Below are positions 8,900-17,395 of a stretch of 64,000 bases of DNA, one piece after another. The notes beneath the pieces are model-generated. The model was given only the letters and a program-made list of their open reading frames with translations, ran no database searches and had not been told where the DNA came from. Position numbers and translations under genes: made by a program. The stretch covers positions 186,001-250,000 of the forward strand of contig CAVOXI010000004.1 in assembly GCA_963700395.1 (NCBI GenBank), given 5' to 3'. This stretch comes from Prado023 sp963700395. GTDB taxonomy: Bacteria; Actinomycetota; Actinomycetes; S36-B12; CAIYMF01. Within the stretch, counting starts at the first letter, position 1, and every line of letters starts with the position of its first letter.

Positions 8900-8978
8900 C
8901 GCCCATGCGATGGGCGAATCGGGCGCATTGGGTGGGTTCTCCGGCGCATTGGGCGGGTCAGCGGGTCAGCGGGTCAGC
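8900..8978. promoter_or_regulatory. palindrome and short tandem repeats upstream of the acyl-CoA dehydrogenase gene
   Basis: An inverted repeat CGCCCAT-GCG-ATGGGCG occupies 8900-8916, about 95 bases upstream of the ATG at 8807. It is followed by two copies of GGCGCATTGGG-like sequence (near 8922 and 8943) and three exact copies of the octamer GGGTCAGC at 8955-8978, reaching the 3' end of menA at 8988. The palindrome is a candidate repressor site for the dehydrogenase gene; the octamers may be simple slippage. Confidence 0.4.
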
Positions 8979-8987
8979 GGTGACGCG

Positions 8988-9896
8988 TCAGCCAGTCAGG
9001 GCGCCGAGGGCGATCCCTGCGGACAGCAGGACTCCGTAGGCCAGCAGGAGCCGCCCGGTCGCGCCGAGGACCGGGACCAGCGCCGGCCCTCGTGCTCCCG
9101 TCCGGACGGCGCGCAGAGGGCGGATCGCCACCGGGAGGACGCCCAGCCCGAGCAGCGCCGCTGCGGGCCAGGACTCGGGGGCGGCGAAGCCGAGCATGGC
9201 GATCACCGCAGGGACGGCCAGGGCAGCGCCCACCAGCGCCGCGTAGAGCCGTCTCGTCGCCGGGTCGCCGATCCGGACCGCGAGCGTGCGCTTGCCGGCG
9301 ATCGTGTCCCCGGGGATGTCGCGGAGGTTGTTGACCACGAGGATGGCGCACGAGAGGGCGCCGACCCCGATGCCGCACACCCAGGCCAGGGCGCTGACTC
9401 CGCCGACCTGGACCGCGGCCGTGCCTCCGACCGCGACCAGGCCGAAGAACACGAACACGAAGACCTCGCCCAGCCCGGCGTACCCGTACGGTCGGGGGCC
9501 GCCCGTGTAGGTCCATGCGGCGACGATGGCCAGTGCGCCGACCAGCAGCAGCCACCAGAGCCCGCTCAGCAGGACGAGCACCAGCCCGGCGACGCCCGCG
9601 ACTGCGAACGACAGCAGAGCGGCGCGCTTGACCGCTGAGGGCTCAGCAAGGCCCTGCCCGACGAGACGCACAGGCCCGACGCGCTCGGCGTCGGTGCCGC
9701 GGATCCCGTCGCTGTAGTCGTTGGCGTAGTTCACCCCGATCTGGAGGGCCAGGGCGACGACCAGCGCGAGCAGGGCGCGGTTCCAGACGGCTCCGGCGTC
9801 CCACATCGCCACTGCCGTGCCGACGAGGACCGGGGCGAGCGCAGCGGGCAGGGTTCGCGGCCGGGCTCCGGCGAACCACTGGCGGGAGGTGGTCAT
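8988..9896 (-). CDS. menA: 1,4-dihydroxy-2-naphthoate polyprenyltransferase
   Basis: 302 residues, UbiA-superfamily prenyltransferase with about nine hydrophobic segments. The first Asp-rich site is NYANDYSDGIRGTD (the N-x-x-x-D-x-x-x-D region that binds prenyl diphosphate through magnesium) and the second is NNLRDIPGDTIAGKRTL. Reaction: prenylation and decarboxylation of DHNA to demethylmenaquinone at the membrane. The start codon ATG at 9896 overlaps the menE stop as ATGA, so the two are coupled. Confidence 0.94.
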   Translation of the reverse strand: MTTSRQWFAGARPRTLPAALAPVLVGTAVAMWDAGAVWNRALLALVVALALQIGVNYANDYSDGIRGTDAERVGPVRLVGQGLAEPSAVKRAALLSFAVAGVAGLVLVLLSGLWWLLLVGALAIVAAWTYTGGPRPYGYAGLGEVFVFVFFGLVAVGGTAAVQVGGVSALAWVCGIGVGALSCAILVVNNLRDIPGDTIAGKRTLAVRIGDPATRRLYAALVGAALAVPAVIAMLGFAAPESWPAAALLGLGVLPVAIRPLRAVRTGARGPALVPVLGATGRLLLAYGVLLSAGIALGALTG

Positions 9897-11176
9897 CAGG
9901 TGATCCTGTCAAGGTCGCGGGCCCAGTCTTCGACGGCCATCCGATCGACCTTCCCGGACTCAAGCGTCGGCAGGGCGTCGACGGTGTGCATCGCTCGGGG
10001 GCGGGCGGGGCGCCCGAGTCCACGTTCCACCATGGCCTCGAGCTCGCCGGTCAGCGTGGTCGGGTCGCCCACCCCTCCCGCGTCCGGCGCTCTCGTCACC
10101 AGGAAGGCGACCACGCGCGAGCCCCATGAGGGGTCCGGCAGCGCGACGACCTCCGCGGCGGCAACCCGCGGGTCGGCCTCGAGGACTGCGCGCACGGCTC
10201 CGAGGGAGACCGAGGCGCCCGCCACCTGGACCACATCGTCCACCCGGCCCTCGACGAGCACGACTCCCTCGAAGTCCACCCGACCGACGTCGTCGGTGCG
10301 GAAGCGCCGGTGTCCGTCCGGGTCGGTCGACCACTGCTCGGGGTGGCGGCCGTCGCGGTACCCGAGAGCCACCTGCTCCCCGCTGATGGCCAGTCGGCCC
10401 TCGGGATCGACGTCCACGCGGACCCCGGGCAGCGGCCGCCCATCGAAGACAGCACCGCCGCACGTCTCGGTCATCCCGTAGGAGGTGAAGATCCGCACCC
10501 CGGCGCGCCGGAGTCGATCGCCGATGGCCTTCGGCGTCGCGGCGCCGCCCACGAGGACGGCGTCGTACTGGCCGAGGAGGTCCACTCCCCTGGCGCCGGC
10601 CGCAGCGAGCAGCGCGAGCATCGGTGGGACGAGGGAGACGGCCAGCGGGCGGCTGTCTGCCCGGCTGAGGTCGACCGCCGTGTCCGTGGCCTGCGCGAAC
10701 GCCTCGACGGTGAAGGGCTCGGCCCCGCCCAGACCCGCCAGGGCGATGGGCGCGGTACCGGCGACGACCGACCTGACCGCGACCATGAGCCCGCCGGCGT
10801 GGTGCAGGGGCAGGGCCGCGACCCATCGATGGCCCTGGAGTTGGCCGGTGAGCTCGGCGAACCCCCGAGCGGCGGCACGCAGCGAGGATCCGGGCAGCAG
10901 GACCCCCGCAGGGTCCCCCGTGGAGCCCGACGTCGAGGCGACCACGGCGACGGCTTCGGGGACGGCGTCCCCGGGTGCCACTGCAGCGCGGATCCCTGAG
11001 CGGTAGGTCTCCGAGCCGGCTCCGGGGAGGACCGCGACGGCCGGACCGGTCGCATCCAAGGCCCTGACGAGCGCTGGCATGAGGAGTTCCAGCCCGGGAG
11101 GACCCGGTGGGATCGCCAGTCCAACGCAAGGTCGAACCGAGCTCGACCCGGGGTGGTCTGCGGGGGTGACGTTCAT
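9896..11176 (-). CDS. menE: o-succinylbenzoate--CoA ligase
   Basis: Adenylate-forming (ANL) enzyme of 426 residues from the ATG at 11176; an upstream GTG/ATG in frame would add 25 residues, but a -10 hexamer TACCCT (minus strand, 11191-11186) nine bases before this ATG favours the short form. Motifs: phosphate loop STSGSTGDPAGVLL, ITS-like FTSYGMTETCGGAVF, the hinge FRTDDVGRVDFEGVVLVEGR, and the C-terminal catalytic lysine in LESGKVDR. It is a short enzyme, as is usual for actinobacterial MenE. Converts o-succinylbenzoate to its CoA thioester for MenB. Coupled by ATGA to menA. Confidence 0.92.
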   Translation of the reverse strand: MNVTPADHPGSSSVRPCVGLAIPPGPPGLELLMPALVRALDATGPAVAVLPGAGSETYRSGIRAAVAPGDAVPEAVAVVASTSGSTGDPAGVLLPGSSLRAAARGFAELTGQLQGHRWVAALPLHHAGGLMVAVRSVVAGTAPIALAGLGGAEPFTVEAFAQATDTAVDLSRADSRPLAVSLVPPMLALLAAAGARGVDLLGQYDAVLVGGAATPKAIGDRLRRAGVRIFTSYGMTETCGGAVFDGRPLPGVRVDVDPEGRLAISGEQVALGYRDGRHPEQWSTDPDGHRRFRTDDVGRVDFEGVVLVEGRVDDVVQVAGASVSLGAVRAVLEADPRVAAAEVVALPDPSWGSRVVAFLVTRAPDAGGVGDPTTLTGELEAMVERGLGRPARPRAMHTVDALPTLESGKVDRMAVEDWARDLDRIT

Positions 11177-11309
11177 GGCCGTCACAGGGTAGGCGTCCGT
11201 GCGCGCTTCGTCACAGTCGCCAGCGGCTGCGGTGGTTGCGGGTGAACACAACAGGGCGAGGTTCTCGATGTCTGAGGACCCCCGACGCGCCCCGCCCCGT
11301 CGCCCTCCT

Positions 11310-12038
11310 CTACGCCGACCGGCGCCGCAGCGTGGCGACTCCGAGCGCGAGCAGGCCGACGATGAACAGGCAGATGATCGCGACCTCGAACGCGATGGTC
11401 GGATCGGGCTTCAGCGCGACCTCCTTGACCGCGTCGACCGCATAGCTCAACGGAAGGAAGGCGGAGATGGCCTCCGCCGCGGGCGGCATCAGCTCCCGGG
11501 GGACGAGCAGTCCGCACAGCAGCAGCTGGGGCAGGATCAGCGCCGGCATGAACTGAACGGCCTGGAACTCCGTGCGGGCCAACGAGCTCGAGGCCAGCCC
11601 CATCGTCACGCCCAGGATCGCCGACAGGACCGAGACGCCGACCAGCATCCACTCCGGCCCAGCAACCTTCAGGTCCAGGACGACGATCGCGTAGGTAGCC
11701 ACGACGGACGTCTGGATCAGCGCGGCGAACCCGAGGGCAAGGGCGTAGCCGACGACGAAGTCCGCCCGCCGGATGGGCATCGTCATCAGTCGCTCCAACG
11801 TCCCCGACGTCCGCTCGCGCAGGGTGGTCACCGACGTGATGAGGAACATGATGATCAACGGGAAGATGCCCAGGAGCGGGGCGCCGACCTGGTCGAACAC
11901 GCGCCCCCCGTCGTAGATCCACCAGAGCAGCGTCATCAGCAGCGAGGGGACGGCGACGAGCAGCGCCATCGTGCGGTGGTCGTGGCGGATCTGCGCCAGC
12001 ACGCGCTGCGCGGTCGCCAGGGTCAGGCGCGGGTTCAC
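11310..12038 (-). CDS. ABC-2 type transporter permease
   Basis: 242 residues from GTG 12038, which overlaps the stop of the ATPase gene (GTGA). Six hydrophobic segments; between TM2 and TM3 is the ABC-2 signature LRERTSGTLERLMTMPIRR. Together with the upstream ATPase it makes a typical two-gene drug/lipid-type exporter of the DrrAB/NodIJ class. Nothing in the sequence identifies the substrate. It is inserted between menE and menB but its link to menaquinone is only positional. Confidence 0.88.
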   Translation of the reverse strand: MNPRLTLATAQRVLAQIRHDHRTMALLVAVPSLLMTLLWWIYDGGRVFDQVGAPLLGIFPLIIMFLITSVTTLRERTSGTLERLMTMPIRRADFVVGYALALGFAALIQTSVVATYAIVVLDLKVAGPEWMLVGVSVLSAILGVTMGLASSSLARTEFQAVQFMPALILPQLLLCGLLVPRELMPPAAEAISAFLPLSYAVDAVKEVALKPDPTIAFEVAIICLFIVGLLALGVATLRRRSA

Positions 12039-12826
12039 GGCGTCCTCCCCTCGGCTTCGGGGCCTTCACCCGACGGCCCTACCCCGTTGTCGATCAGGTG
12101 CAGGAACACCTGCTCCGGATCCGACTGGCCGGTCAGCTCCTGCAACTTGCCCAGCGTGCCGTCAGCGAGGAGCTCGGCCGCCCGGAGCAGGAGCAGCCGA
12201 TGGCATCGCGTGGCCTCATCCATGACGTGGCTGGACACCAGCAGGGTCACGCCACGATCGCTGAGTCGGCCGAACAGGTCCCACAGGTCGCGGCGCAGCA
12301 CGGGGTCGAGTCCCACGGTGGGCTCGTCGAGCACCAGCAGCTCGGGGTTCCCGAGCAGTGCGGTGGCCAGCGAGACCCGCGAGCGCTCGCCCCCGGACAG
12401 CGTGGCCACCAGCTGCTCCGCCTGCCCCTCCAGCTGCACCTCCGCGATCACGCGGTCGATGTCCGAGGTGGGCGCGCCGAGCACCTGCGCGAAGTACCGC
12501 AGGTTCTGGCGGACGGTCAGGTCCGGGTAGACGCTGGGGTCCTGCGTCACGTACCCCACACGGTCGCGCAGGGGCGCCGCGCCAGCGGGGCGGCCGAGGA
12601 CCGTCACCGTCCCGGACGTGAGGATCTGCACCCCGACGATCGCGCGCATGAGGGTCGTCTTGCCGGCTCCCGAGGGCCCGAGGAGGCCCGTGAGGGTGCC
12701 GCGCTCGAGCGCGAACCGCACCCCTTTGAGCGCAGTGGTCCCTCCACGGACCACCGTGAGCTGGTCCACGACGACGGCTGGCCCGCTTTCCACCTCGGAG
12801 GGCTTCACGCGTGCATTCTTGCCCAT
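12035..12826 (-). CDS. ABC transporter ATP-binding protein
   Basis: 263 residues from ATG 12826 (MGKNARVKPSE). Canonical nucleotide-binding domain: Walker A GPSGAGKTT, Q-loop at GYVTQDPSVYPDLT, signature TLSGGERSRVSLA, Walker B LLVLDEPTVGLDP, switch histidine in LLVSSHVMDEA. The C-terminus is a short DrrA-like extension. Divergent from menB; only 81 bases separate the starts. Confidence 0.92.
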   Translation of the reverse strand: MGKNARVKPSEVESGPAVVVDQLTVVRGGTTALKGVRFALERGTLTGLLGPSGAGKTTLMRAIVGVQILTSGTVTVLGRPAGAAPLRDRVGYVTQDPSVYPDLTVRQNLRYFAQVLGAPTSDIDRVIAEVQLEGQAEQLVATLSGGERSRVSLATALLGNPELLVLDEPTVGLDPVLRRDLWDLFGRLSDRGVTLLVSSHVMDEATRCHRLLLLRAAELLADGTLGKLQELTGQSDPEQVFLHLIDNGVGPSGEGPEAEGRTP

Positions 12827-12907
12827 CGGCCGAGGTCGTCTCAGGTCGACCGGCCGGGTCCCCTCGGTTCGCGTCCGCAATCGCCGGCGTGCCCTACCCT
12901 GTGGACC

Positions 12908-13831
12908 GTGGACACTCGTGACCGTTACGCCTCGATCCCAGTCGTCACGGAGGCCAGCCCCGCCTACTCGGACCCGGCGGTCTCGACGATCCGCCCGGGC
13001 GCCGACTGGCAGCCCGTGGGCGACTGGGGCGACATCAGGTACGAGACCTCGGGCGACGGCGTGGCCAAGATCACCATCAATCGTCCCGAGGTGCGCAACG
13101 CGTTCCGGCCCCAGACCCTCTTCGAGCTGCAGGCGGCGTTCAACCTCGCGCGCGACGACGACCGCGTCGGCGTCATCATCCTGACCGGTCAGGGCGACTG
13201 GGCCTTCTGCTCCGGCGGCGACCAGCGGATCCGGGGCAACGACGGCTACATCGGTGACGACGAGATGGCCCACAAGGGCATCGGCCGGCTCAACGTGCTC
13301 GACCTGCAGGTCCAGATCCGCCGGCTGCCGAAGCCGGTCGTCGCGATGGTCGCGGGGTACGCGATGGGCGGCGGGCACGTGCTGCACATCTGCTGCGACC
13401 TGACGATCTCCGCCGACAACGCCCGCTTCGGCCAGACCGGCCCGAGGGTCGGGTCGTTCGACGGCGGGTACGGATCGGGGCTGCTTGCCCGCCAGATCGG
13501 GCAGAAGCGTGCCCGCGAGGTGTGGTTCCTGTGCCGCCAGTACGGCGCCGAGCAGGCCTACGACTGGGGCCTGGTCAACCAGGTCGTGCCGCTGGAGGAC
13601 CTCGAGGAGGAGACCATGCAGTGGGCGCGCGAGATGCTCACCATGTCGCCCCTGGCGCTGCGGATGCTCAAGGCCTCGCACAACGCCGCCGACGACGGCC
13701 TGGCCGGCATCCAGCAGCTGGCCGGCGACGCGACCTTGCTGTTCTACATGACCGAGGAAGCCCAGGAGGGGCGCGACGCCTACACCGGCAAGCGCACGCC
13801 GGACTTCGCCAAGTTCCCGAAGCGGCCGTGA
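12908..13831 (+). CDS. menB: 1,4-dihydroxy-2-naphthoyl-CoA synthase
   Basis: Crotonase-fold enzyme of 307 residues. Conserved parts: INRPEVRNAFRPQT, the CoA oxyanion region FCSGGDQRIRGNDGY, GYAMGGGHVLHICCDLTISA, and the MenB-specific GPRVGSFDGGYGSGLLAR with the catalytic aspartate. Cyclises OSB-CoA to DHNA-CoA. The GTG at 12908 lies seven bases after a -10 hexamer TACCCT (12895-12900), so the mRNA is probably leaderless. The stop overlaps a possible GTG of menC. Confidence 0.94.
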   Translation: MDTRDRYASIPVVTEASPAYSDPAVSTIRPGADWQPVGDWGDIRYETSGDGVAKITINRPEVRNAFRPQTLFELQAAFNLARDDDRVGVIILTGQGDWAFCSGGDQRIRGNDGYIGDDEMAHKGIGRLNVLDLQVQIRRLPKPVVAMVAGYAMGGGHVLHICCDLTISADNARFGQTGPRVGSFDGGYGSGLLARQIGQKRAREVWFLCRQYGAEQAYDWGLVNQVVPLEDLEEETMQWAREMLTMSPLALRMLKASHNAADDGLAGIQQLAGDATLLFYMTEEAQEGRDAYTGKRTPDFAKFPKRP

Positions 13832-13836
13832 CGCCC

Positions 13837-14967
13837 ATGGCTGCCGACCCGACGACGACCGCGACGCCCTCCGCCGAGGCGCCGGTGGTCCCCGGTGCCC
13901 AACCCGCACGACCCACGCGCCCCGTCCTGCCCGAGCTGACCCCCTCGGCCCTGGCGGCAGTGGCCGTGCCCTTCCGGGTGCCGTTGAACCGCCGGTTCCG
14001 CCAGGTCGACTTCCGCGAGGGGATGCTGTTCTGCGGCCCCTCGGGGTGGGGCGAGTGGGCCCCGTTCCCCGAGTACGACGACTGGGAGGCGGCGCGCTGG
14101 CTGGCGTCCGCCGTGGAGGCCGCGTGGGGCTCCTGGCCGGAGCCCGTCCGCAGCCACGTCCCGGTCAACGTCGTCGTCCCGGCGCTGCCGGCGGGGGACA
14201 TCGCCGGCTACGTCACCGATGCGGTGGCCCAGACGGGCGCCACCACCTTCAAGGTCAAGGTCGCCGAGCCCGGTTCGGCGCTGGCAGATGACCTTGCGAG
14301 GGTCGCGACGGTCCGCGCCGCGCTCTCGGAGGCGGGGGTGCGCGACCCGTTGATCCGCCTGGATGCCAATGGCGCCTGGACCGTCACCCAGGCCCGGCGC
14401 GCAGCGCGGATGTTCGCCGCGGAGTTCGGGGAGGTCCTGGACTACTTCGAGCAGCCGTGTCGTACGACCACCGAGCTGGCCGAGCTGCGCTACCGCCTCG
14501 TCGATGACGAGGTCAACGTCCGCATCGCGGTCGACGAGGGCCTGCGCCGCGCGCGCAACCTCTACGCCGACGACCTGGCCGCGTCCCTGCGCTCGGCCGG
14601 CGACGTGCTGATCGTCAAGGTCGCGCCCGTCGGCGGGGTGGCCAGGGCGCTGGCCCTGATCGAGGAGATCGGCCTGCCGGTCGTGGTGTCCGGCGAGATG
14701 AACACCTCCGTGGGCCTCTGCGCCGGGCTCGCCCTGGCCGCAGCGGTCCCTGACCTGGCTGGCGCGGCCGGCCTGGGCACGGGCCTCCTGCTCAGCGACG
14801 ACGTCAGCGCCAACACCCTCATCCCGCGCGACGGCCAGATGGCCGTCACCCGCCGCCTGCCCGACGAACATGCCCTGGGGCGTGCCGCCGACGCACTCGG
14901 CGGTGAGCAGACCATGTGGTGGCGTGAGCGACTGGCCCGCTGTGCCCGCCTGCTCTCGGTGATCTAG
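13837..14967 (+). CDS. menC: o-succinylbenzoate synthase
   Basis: Enolase-superfamily enzyme, 376 residues from ATG 13837; a GTG at 13828 overlapping the menB stop is an equally possible start (three more residues). After a 40-residue Ala/Pro/Thr-rich leader come the barrel motifs: catalytic lysine pair in TFKVKVAEPG, metal ligands in IRLDANGAW, DYFEQPCR and IAVDEGLRR, and the second catalytic lysine in VLIVKVAPVGG. Dehydrates SHCHC to o-succinylbenzoate. Follows menB immediately and is probably cotranscribed with it. Confidence 0.93.
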   Translation: MAADPTTTATPSAEAPVVPGAQPARPTRPVLPELTPSALAAVAVPFRVPLNRRFRQVDFREGMLFCGPSGWGEWAPFPEYDDWEAARWLASAVEAAWGSWPEPVRSHVPVNVVVPALPAGDIAGYVTDAVAQTGATTFKVKVAEPGSALADDLARVATVRAALSEAGVRDPLIRLDANGAWTVTQARRAARMFAAEFGEVLDYFEQPCRTTTELAELRYRLVDDEVNVRIAVDEGLRRARNLYADDLAASLRSAGDVLIVKVAPVGGVARALALIEEIGLPVVVSGEMNTSVGLCAGLALAAAVPDLAGAAGLGTGLLLSDDVSANTLIPRDGQMAVTRRLPDEHALGRAADALGGEQTMWWRERLARCARLLSVI

Positions 14968-15009
14968 GGCACCGTCCCGTGACGCGCCCCACCCCCCTCC
15001 GAGTGCGCC

Positions 15010-15057
15010 GAACCTGGTGCCTTGTTGCCGATAGTGCGGCAAGAGGTTCCCAAGTTC
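15010..15057. repeat. 48-nt double stem-loop element, copy 1 (upstream of menD)
   Basis: Element bounded by GAACCTGGT (15010-15018) and CCCAAGTTC (15049-15057), with an inner perfect stem TTGCC (15025-15029)/GGCAA (15038-15042). A second element of exactly 48 bases with the same stem positions lies at 42177-42224. The ends and the inner TTGC/GCAA segments match between copies while the connecting bases differ, as expected for a selected structure or binding site. It ends 37 bases before the menD ATG. Confidence 0.55.
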
Positions 15058-15094
15058 CTGCGGCCTCGCAACCAGGTCCCGGCGTCCTCCCCTC

Positions 15095-16942
15095 ATGAAC
15101 CCGGCGACTGCGCTGGCGCGCGCGCTCCTGGGCGAGCTGGTCCATCAGGGTGTCCGGGACGTGGTCCTGTCCCCGGGGTCACGCTCGGCTCCCCTGGCCT
15201 TCGAGGCCCTGCGCCTCGAGCGCGCGGGTCGGATCCGCCTGCACGTGCGGATCGACGAGCGCTCGGCCGGGTTCCTCGCGCTCGGCCTGGCGAAGGTCTC
15301 GGGGACGCCGGTCGTGGTGGCCTGCACCTCGGGCACCGCGGTGGCGAACCTCGCGCCCGCCGTGGCGGAGGCCTCCTACAGCGCCATCCCCCTGGTGGTC
15401 CTCAGCGCCGACCGTCCGGTCGAGGCCCGTGGGGTCGGCGCACCGCAGACGATCGACCAGGTCGAGCTCTTCGGGCGGACTGTGCGGTTCTTCGCCGACC
15501 TGGGCGCGGCCCGCCGGATCGACCCGCAGGATCCCGACGCGTCCCAACGCGCCGCGCGGGCCTCGGTGGGGATCGCGATCGCCGCCGCTGTCGGCTCGCC
15601 GGTGGGGCCGTCGCGCGGGCTGGGCCGCGACGCGATTGCCCACGCGGGCCCGGTGCACCTCAACGTGGGGTTCCGCCTCCCCCTGGTCCCGGACGCGACG
15701 GAGCAGGACGAGCCGGTGGGCGCACCCCGCGCCAACGCGTCGGGCGCGCCCGACGGCGGTCCCCCCTCGGATTCACCTCCGCGTCCCCGCCGCCCACCCC
15801 TCATCGGCTGCGACGTCCGCGACGCCCGTGAGGCTCTCGGAGAGCTGCCTGCCCGGGGAGTCATCCTGGCCGGCGACCTGCCGTGCACGTCCCTGCGCGG
15901 GCACCACCAATGGCTCGCCGCCCTCGCCGACGCCTGCGGATGGCCGATCATCGCCGAGCCGTCGGCCAACCTGCACAGTGCCCCGACCGCCCTCGGGCAC
16001 GGCGTCCTGGTGCTCGGCGCTGAGTCGTTCCTCTCCGATCACACCCCGGACCTCGTGCTCAGCGTCGGGATGTTCGGGCTGTCCCGACCCACGATGGACC
16101 TCGTCCGCCGGGCCCGCCGGCACGTGGCGATCGAGCTGCCCACCGTCGGTCGCGAGGTGTGTGACCCGCTGCGGACCGCGGAGCGGGTGCTGGTCGGGAT
16201 CCCGCTGCCGCCCATCGAGTTCGCCCCTGACGCCGGGTGGCTCGCCGACTGGCGGGCCGCCGACGAGGTGGCGGCGGACGTTGTCGCAGCCGAGATCACG
16301 CATGTGAATGACGCGGCCGGCCTCACGGGGTCGGCGGTGGCCGCCCGGGTGTGGAGCACCGCACCCGACGATGCGCTGCTGCTGGTCGCGGCGTCGTGGC
16401 CGGTTCGCCAGGTCGAGGCGGTCGCCGGTCGCCGGACCGGGCTGCGCGTGATCGGCAACCGCGGCGCCAACGGGATCGACGGGCTCGTGTCCACGGCGTG
16501 GGGTGCCGCGCTGGCCCATCAGGCGCAGGGGGGCGGCCCGGCCCTGGCCCTCATGGGCGACCTGGCCTTCCTGCACGACCACAACGGGCTGCTCGTGGGC
16601 GCTGACGAGCGCCGCCCCGACCTGGTCATCGTCGTCGCAGACAACGACGGGGGCGGCATCTTCCACCAGCTCGAACAGGGTCGCCCGGAGCACGCGCGGT
16701 CCTTCGAGCGGGTGTTCGGCACCCCCCTGGGCAGGGACCTCGTGGCGGTCGCGCGGGCCGCGGGCGTGCCGTCGGTCGCGGTGCATGATGTAGCCGGCCT
16801 GGACGTCGCGCTGCTCGAGGCGCGTGCGGCCGGCGGGGTGCACGTGGTCGTCGCCCGCGTCCCCGACCGCCGTGGTGAGGCGGAGCTGATGGACGCCGTG
16901 CGCAGGAGCGTGGCAGACAGGCTCTCGCCTACGTCCGTGTGA
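15095..16942 (+). CDS. menD: 2-succinyl-5-enolpyruvyl-6-hydroxy-3-cyclohexene-1-carboxylate synthase
   Basis: ThDP enzyme of 615 residues. The N-terminal Pyr domain has LSPGSRSAPLAFEAL and the cofactor-activating glutamate in HVRIDERSAGFLALGLA; the C-terminal PP domain has the ThDP/metal motif MGDLAFLHDHNGLL followed by NDGGGIFHQLEQG. It makes SEPHCHC from isochorismate and 2-oxoglutarate, the first committed step to menaquinone. A Pro/Ser-rich insert (about residues 210-235) joins the domains. No clear ribosome site precedes the ATG; the 48-nt structured repeat lies just upstream. Confidence 0.94.
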   Translation: MNPATALARALLGELVHQGVRDVVLSPGSRSAPLAFEALRLERAGRIRLHVRIDERSAGFLALGLAKVSGTPVVVACTSGTAVANLAPAVAEASYSAIPLVVLSADRPVEARGVGAPQTIDQVELFGRTVRFFADLGAARRIDPQDPDASQRAARASVGIAIAAAVGSPVGPSRGLGRDAIAHAGPVHLNVGFRLPLVPDATEQDEPVGAPRANASGAPDGGPPSDSPPRPRRPPLIGCDVRDAREALGELPARGVILAGDLPCTSLRGHHQWLAALADACGWPIIAEPSANLHSAPTALGHGVLVLGAESFLSDHTPDLVLSVGMFGLSRPTMDLVRRARRHVAIELPTVGREVCDPLRTAERVLVGIPLPPIEFAPDAGWLADWRAADEVAADVVAAEITHVNDAAGLTGSAVAARVWSTAPDDALLLVAASWPVRQVEAVAGRRTGLRVIGNRGANGIDGLVSTAWGAALAHQAQGGGPALALMGDLAFLHDHNGLLVGADERRPDLVIVVADNDGGGIFHQLEQGRPEHARSFERVFGTPLGRDLVAVARAAGVPSVAVHDVAGLDVALLEARAAGGVHVVVARVPDRRGEAELMDAVRRSVADRLSPTSV

Positions 16943-16952
16943 CCGTCCTGGG

Positions 16953-17289
16953 TCAGGGTCCGACGGTCCACCCGTTGGACTGCATCGTGCGCATCCCGCC
17001 GCCGTCGAGGACGGTCAGCCCGGCCGCGCGCATCGTCCCGGCGGCGCGTGAGGACCGGCTCCCGCTCTGGCAGTAGACCAGGTACGTGGGCTTGGCGTTG
17101 AGGCGCTTCACGGACTGTGCGAAGTCGGCCGCCCCCACGTCCATGTTCCGGGCGCCCGCGATGTGACCGCCCTTGTACTCACCGCGCGAGCGGACGTCGA
17201 TGACCTTCACGCCCTGGGGCTTGAGGGTGGCGGCACTGGTGTCGACCTTCTCGCCCTTGCCGAACATAGTTGGCGAAGAACCCCATCAT
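16953..17289 (-). CDS. single-domain rhodanese (sulfurtransferase), N-terminus shifted by one base
   Basis: The open frame from ATG 17267 gives 104 residues with a complete rhodanese domain: VIDVRSRGEYKGGHIAGARN and the active-site loop YCQSGSRSSRAA (Cys66 in that numbering). The only good ribosome site, AGGAGG, lies before two ATGs at 17289/17286 in the adjacent frame, which begins MMGFFAN; dropping one base at about 17270 joins it to MFGKGEKV, giving about 111 residues. I therefore place the start at 17289 and treat the shift as an extra base. Family role: transfers sulfane sulfur as cysteine persulfide. A CsoR/CstR-type palindrome lies 48-63 bases upstream. Converges with menD. Confidence 0.78.
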
Positions 17290-17336
17290 GACCTCCTGGA
17301 ACCTGTGCGCGGGTGCCCCCACGACTGACCACAAGG

Positions 17337-17352
17337 ATACCCGACGGGGTAT
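17337..17352. promoter_or_regulatory. CsoR/CstR-type operator in front of the rhodanese gene
   Basis: Perfect inverted repeat ATACCC-GACG-GGGTAT at 17337-17352, in the upstream region of the rhodanese gene (start 17289). CsoR-family repressors, including the persulfide sensor CstR that controls rhodanese genes in several bacteria, bind G/C-centred repeats flanked by ATAC/GTAT. No CsoR-family gene is in this window, so the regulator would be encoded elsewhere. Confidence 0.5.
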
Positions 17353-17395
17353 AGGACGGGGACCGCCGCCCGGCCGGCATGCGTCCGAGGAGTGC

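Noticed and set aside
7155..9638. 827-codon open frame on the + strand
   Set aside because: It is antisense to the acyl-CoA dehydrogenase and menA, has a Gly/Asp/Val/His composition typical of high-GC shadow frames and no domain.
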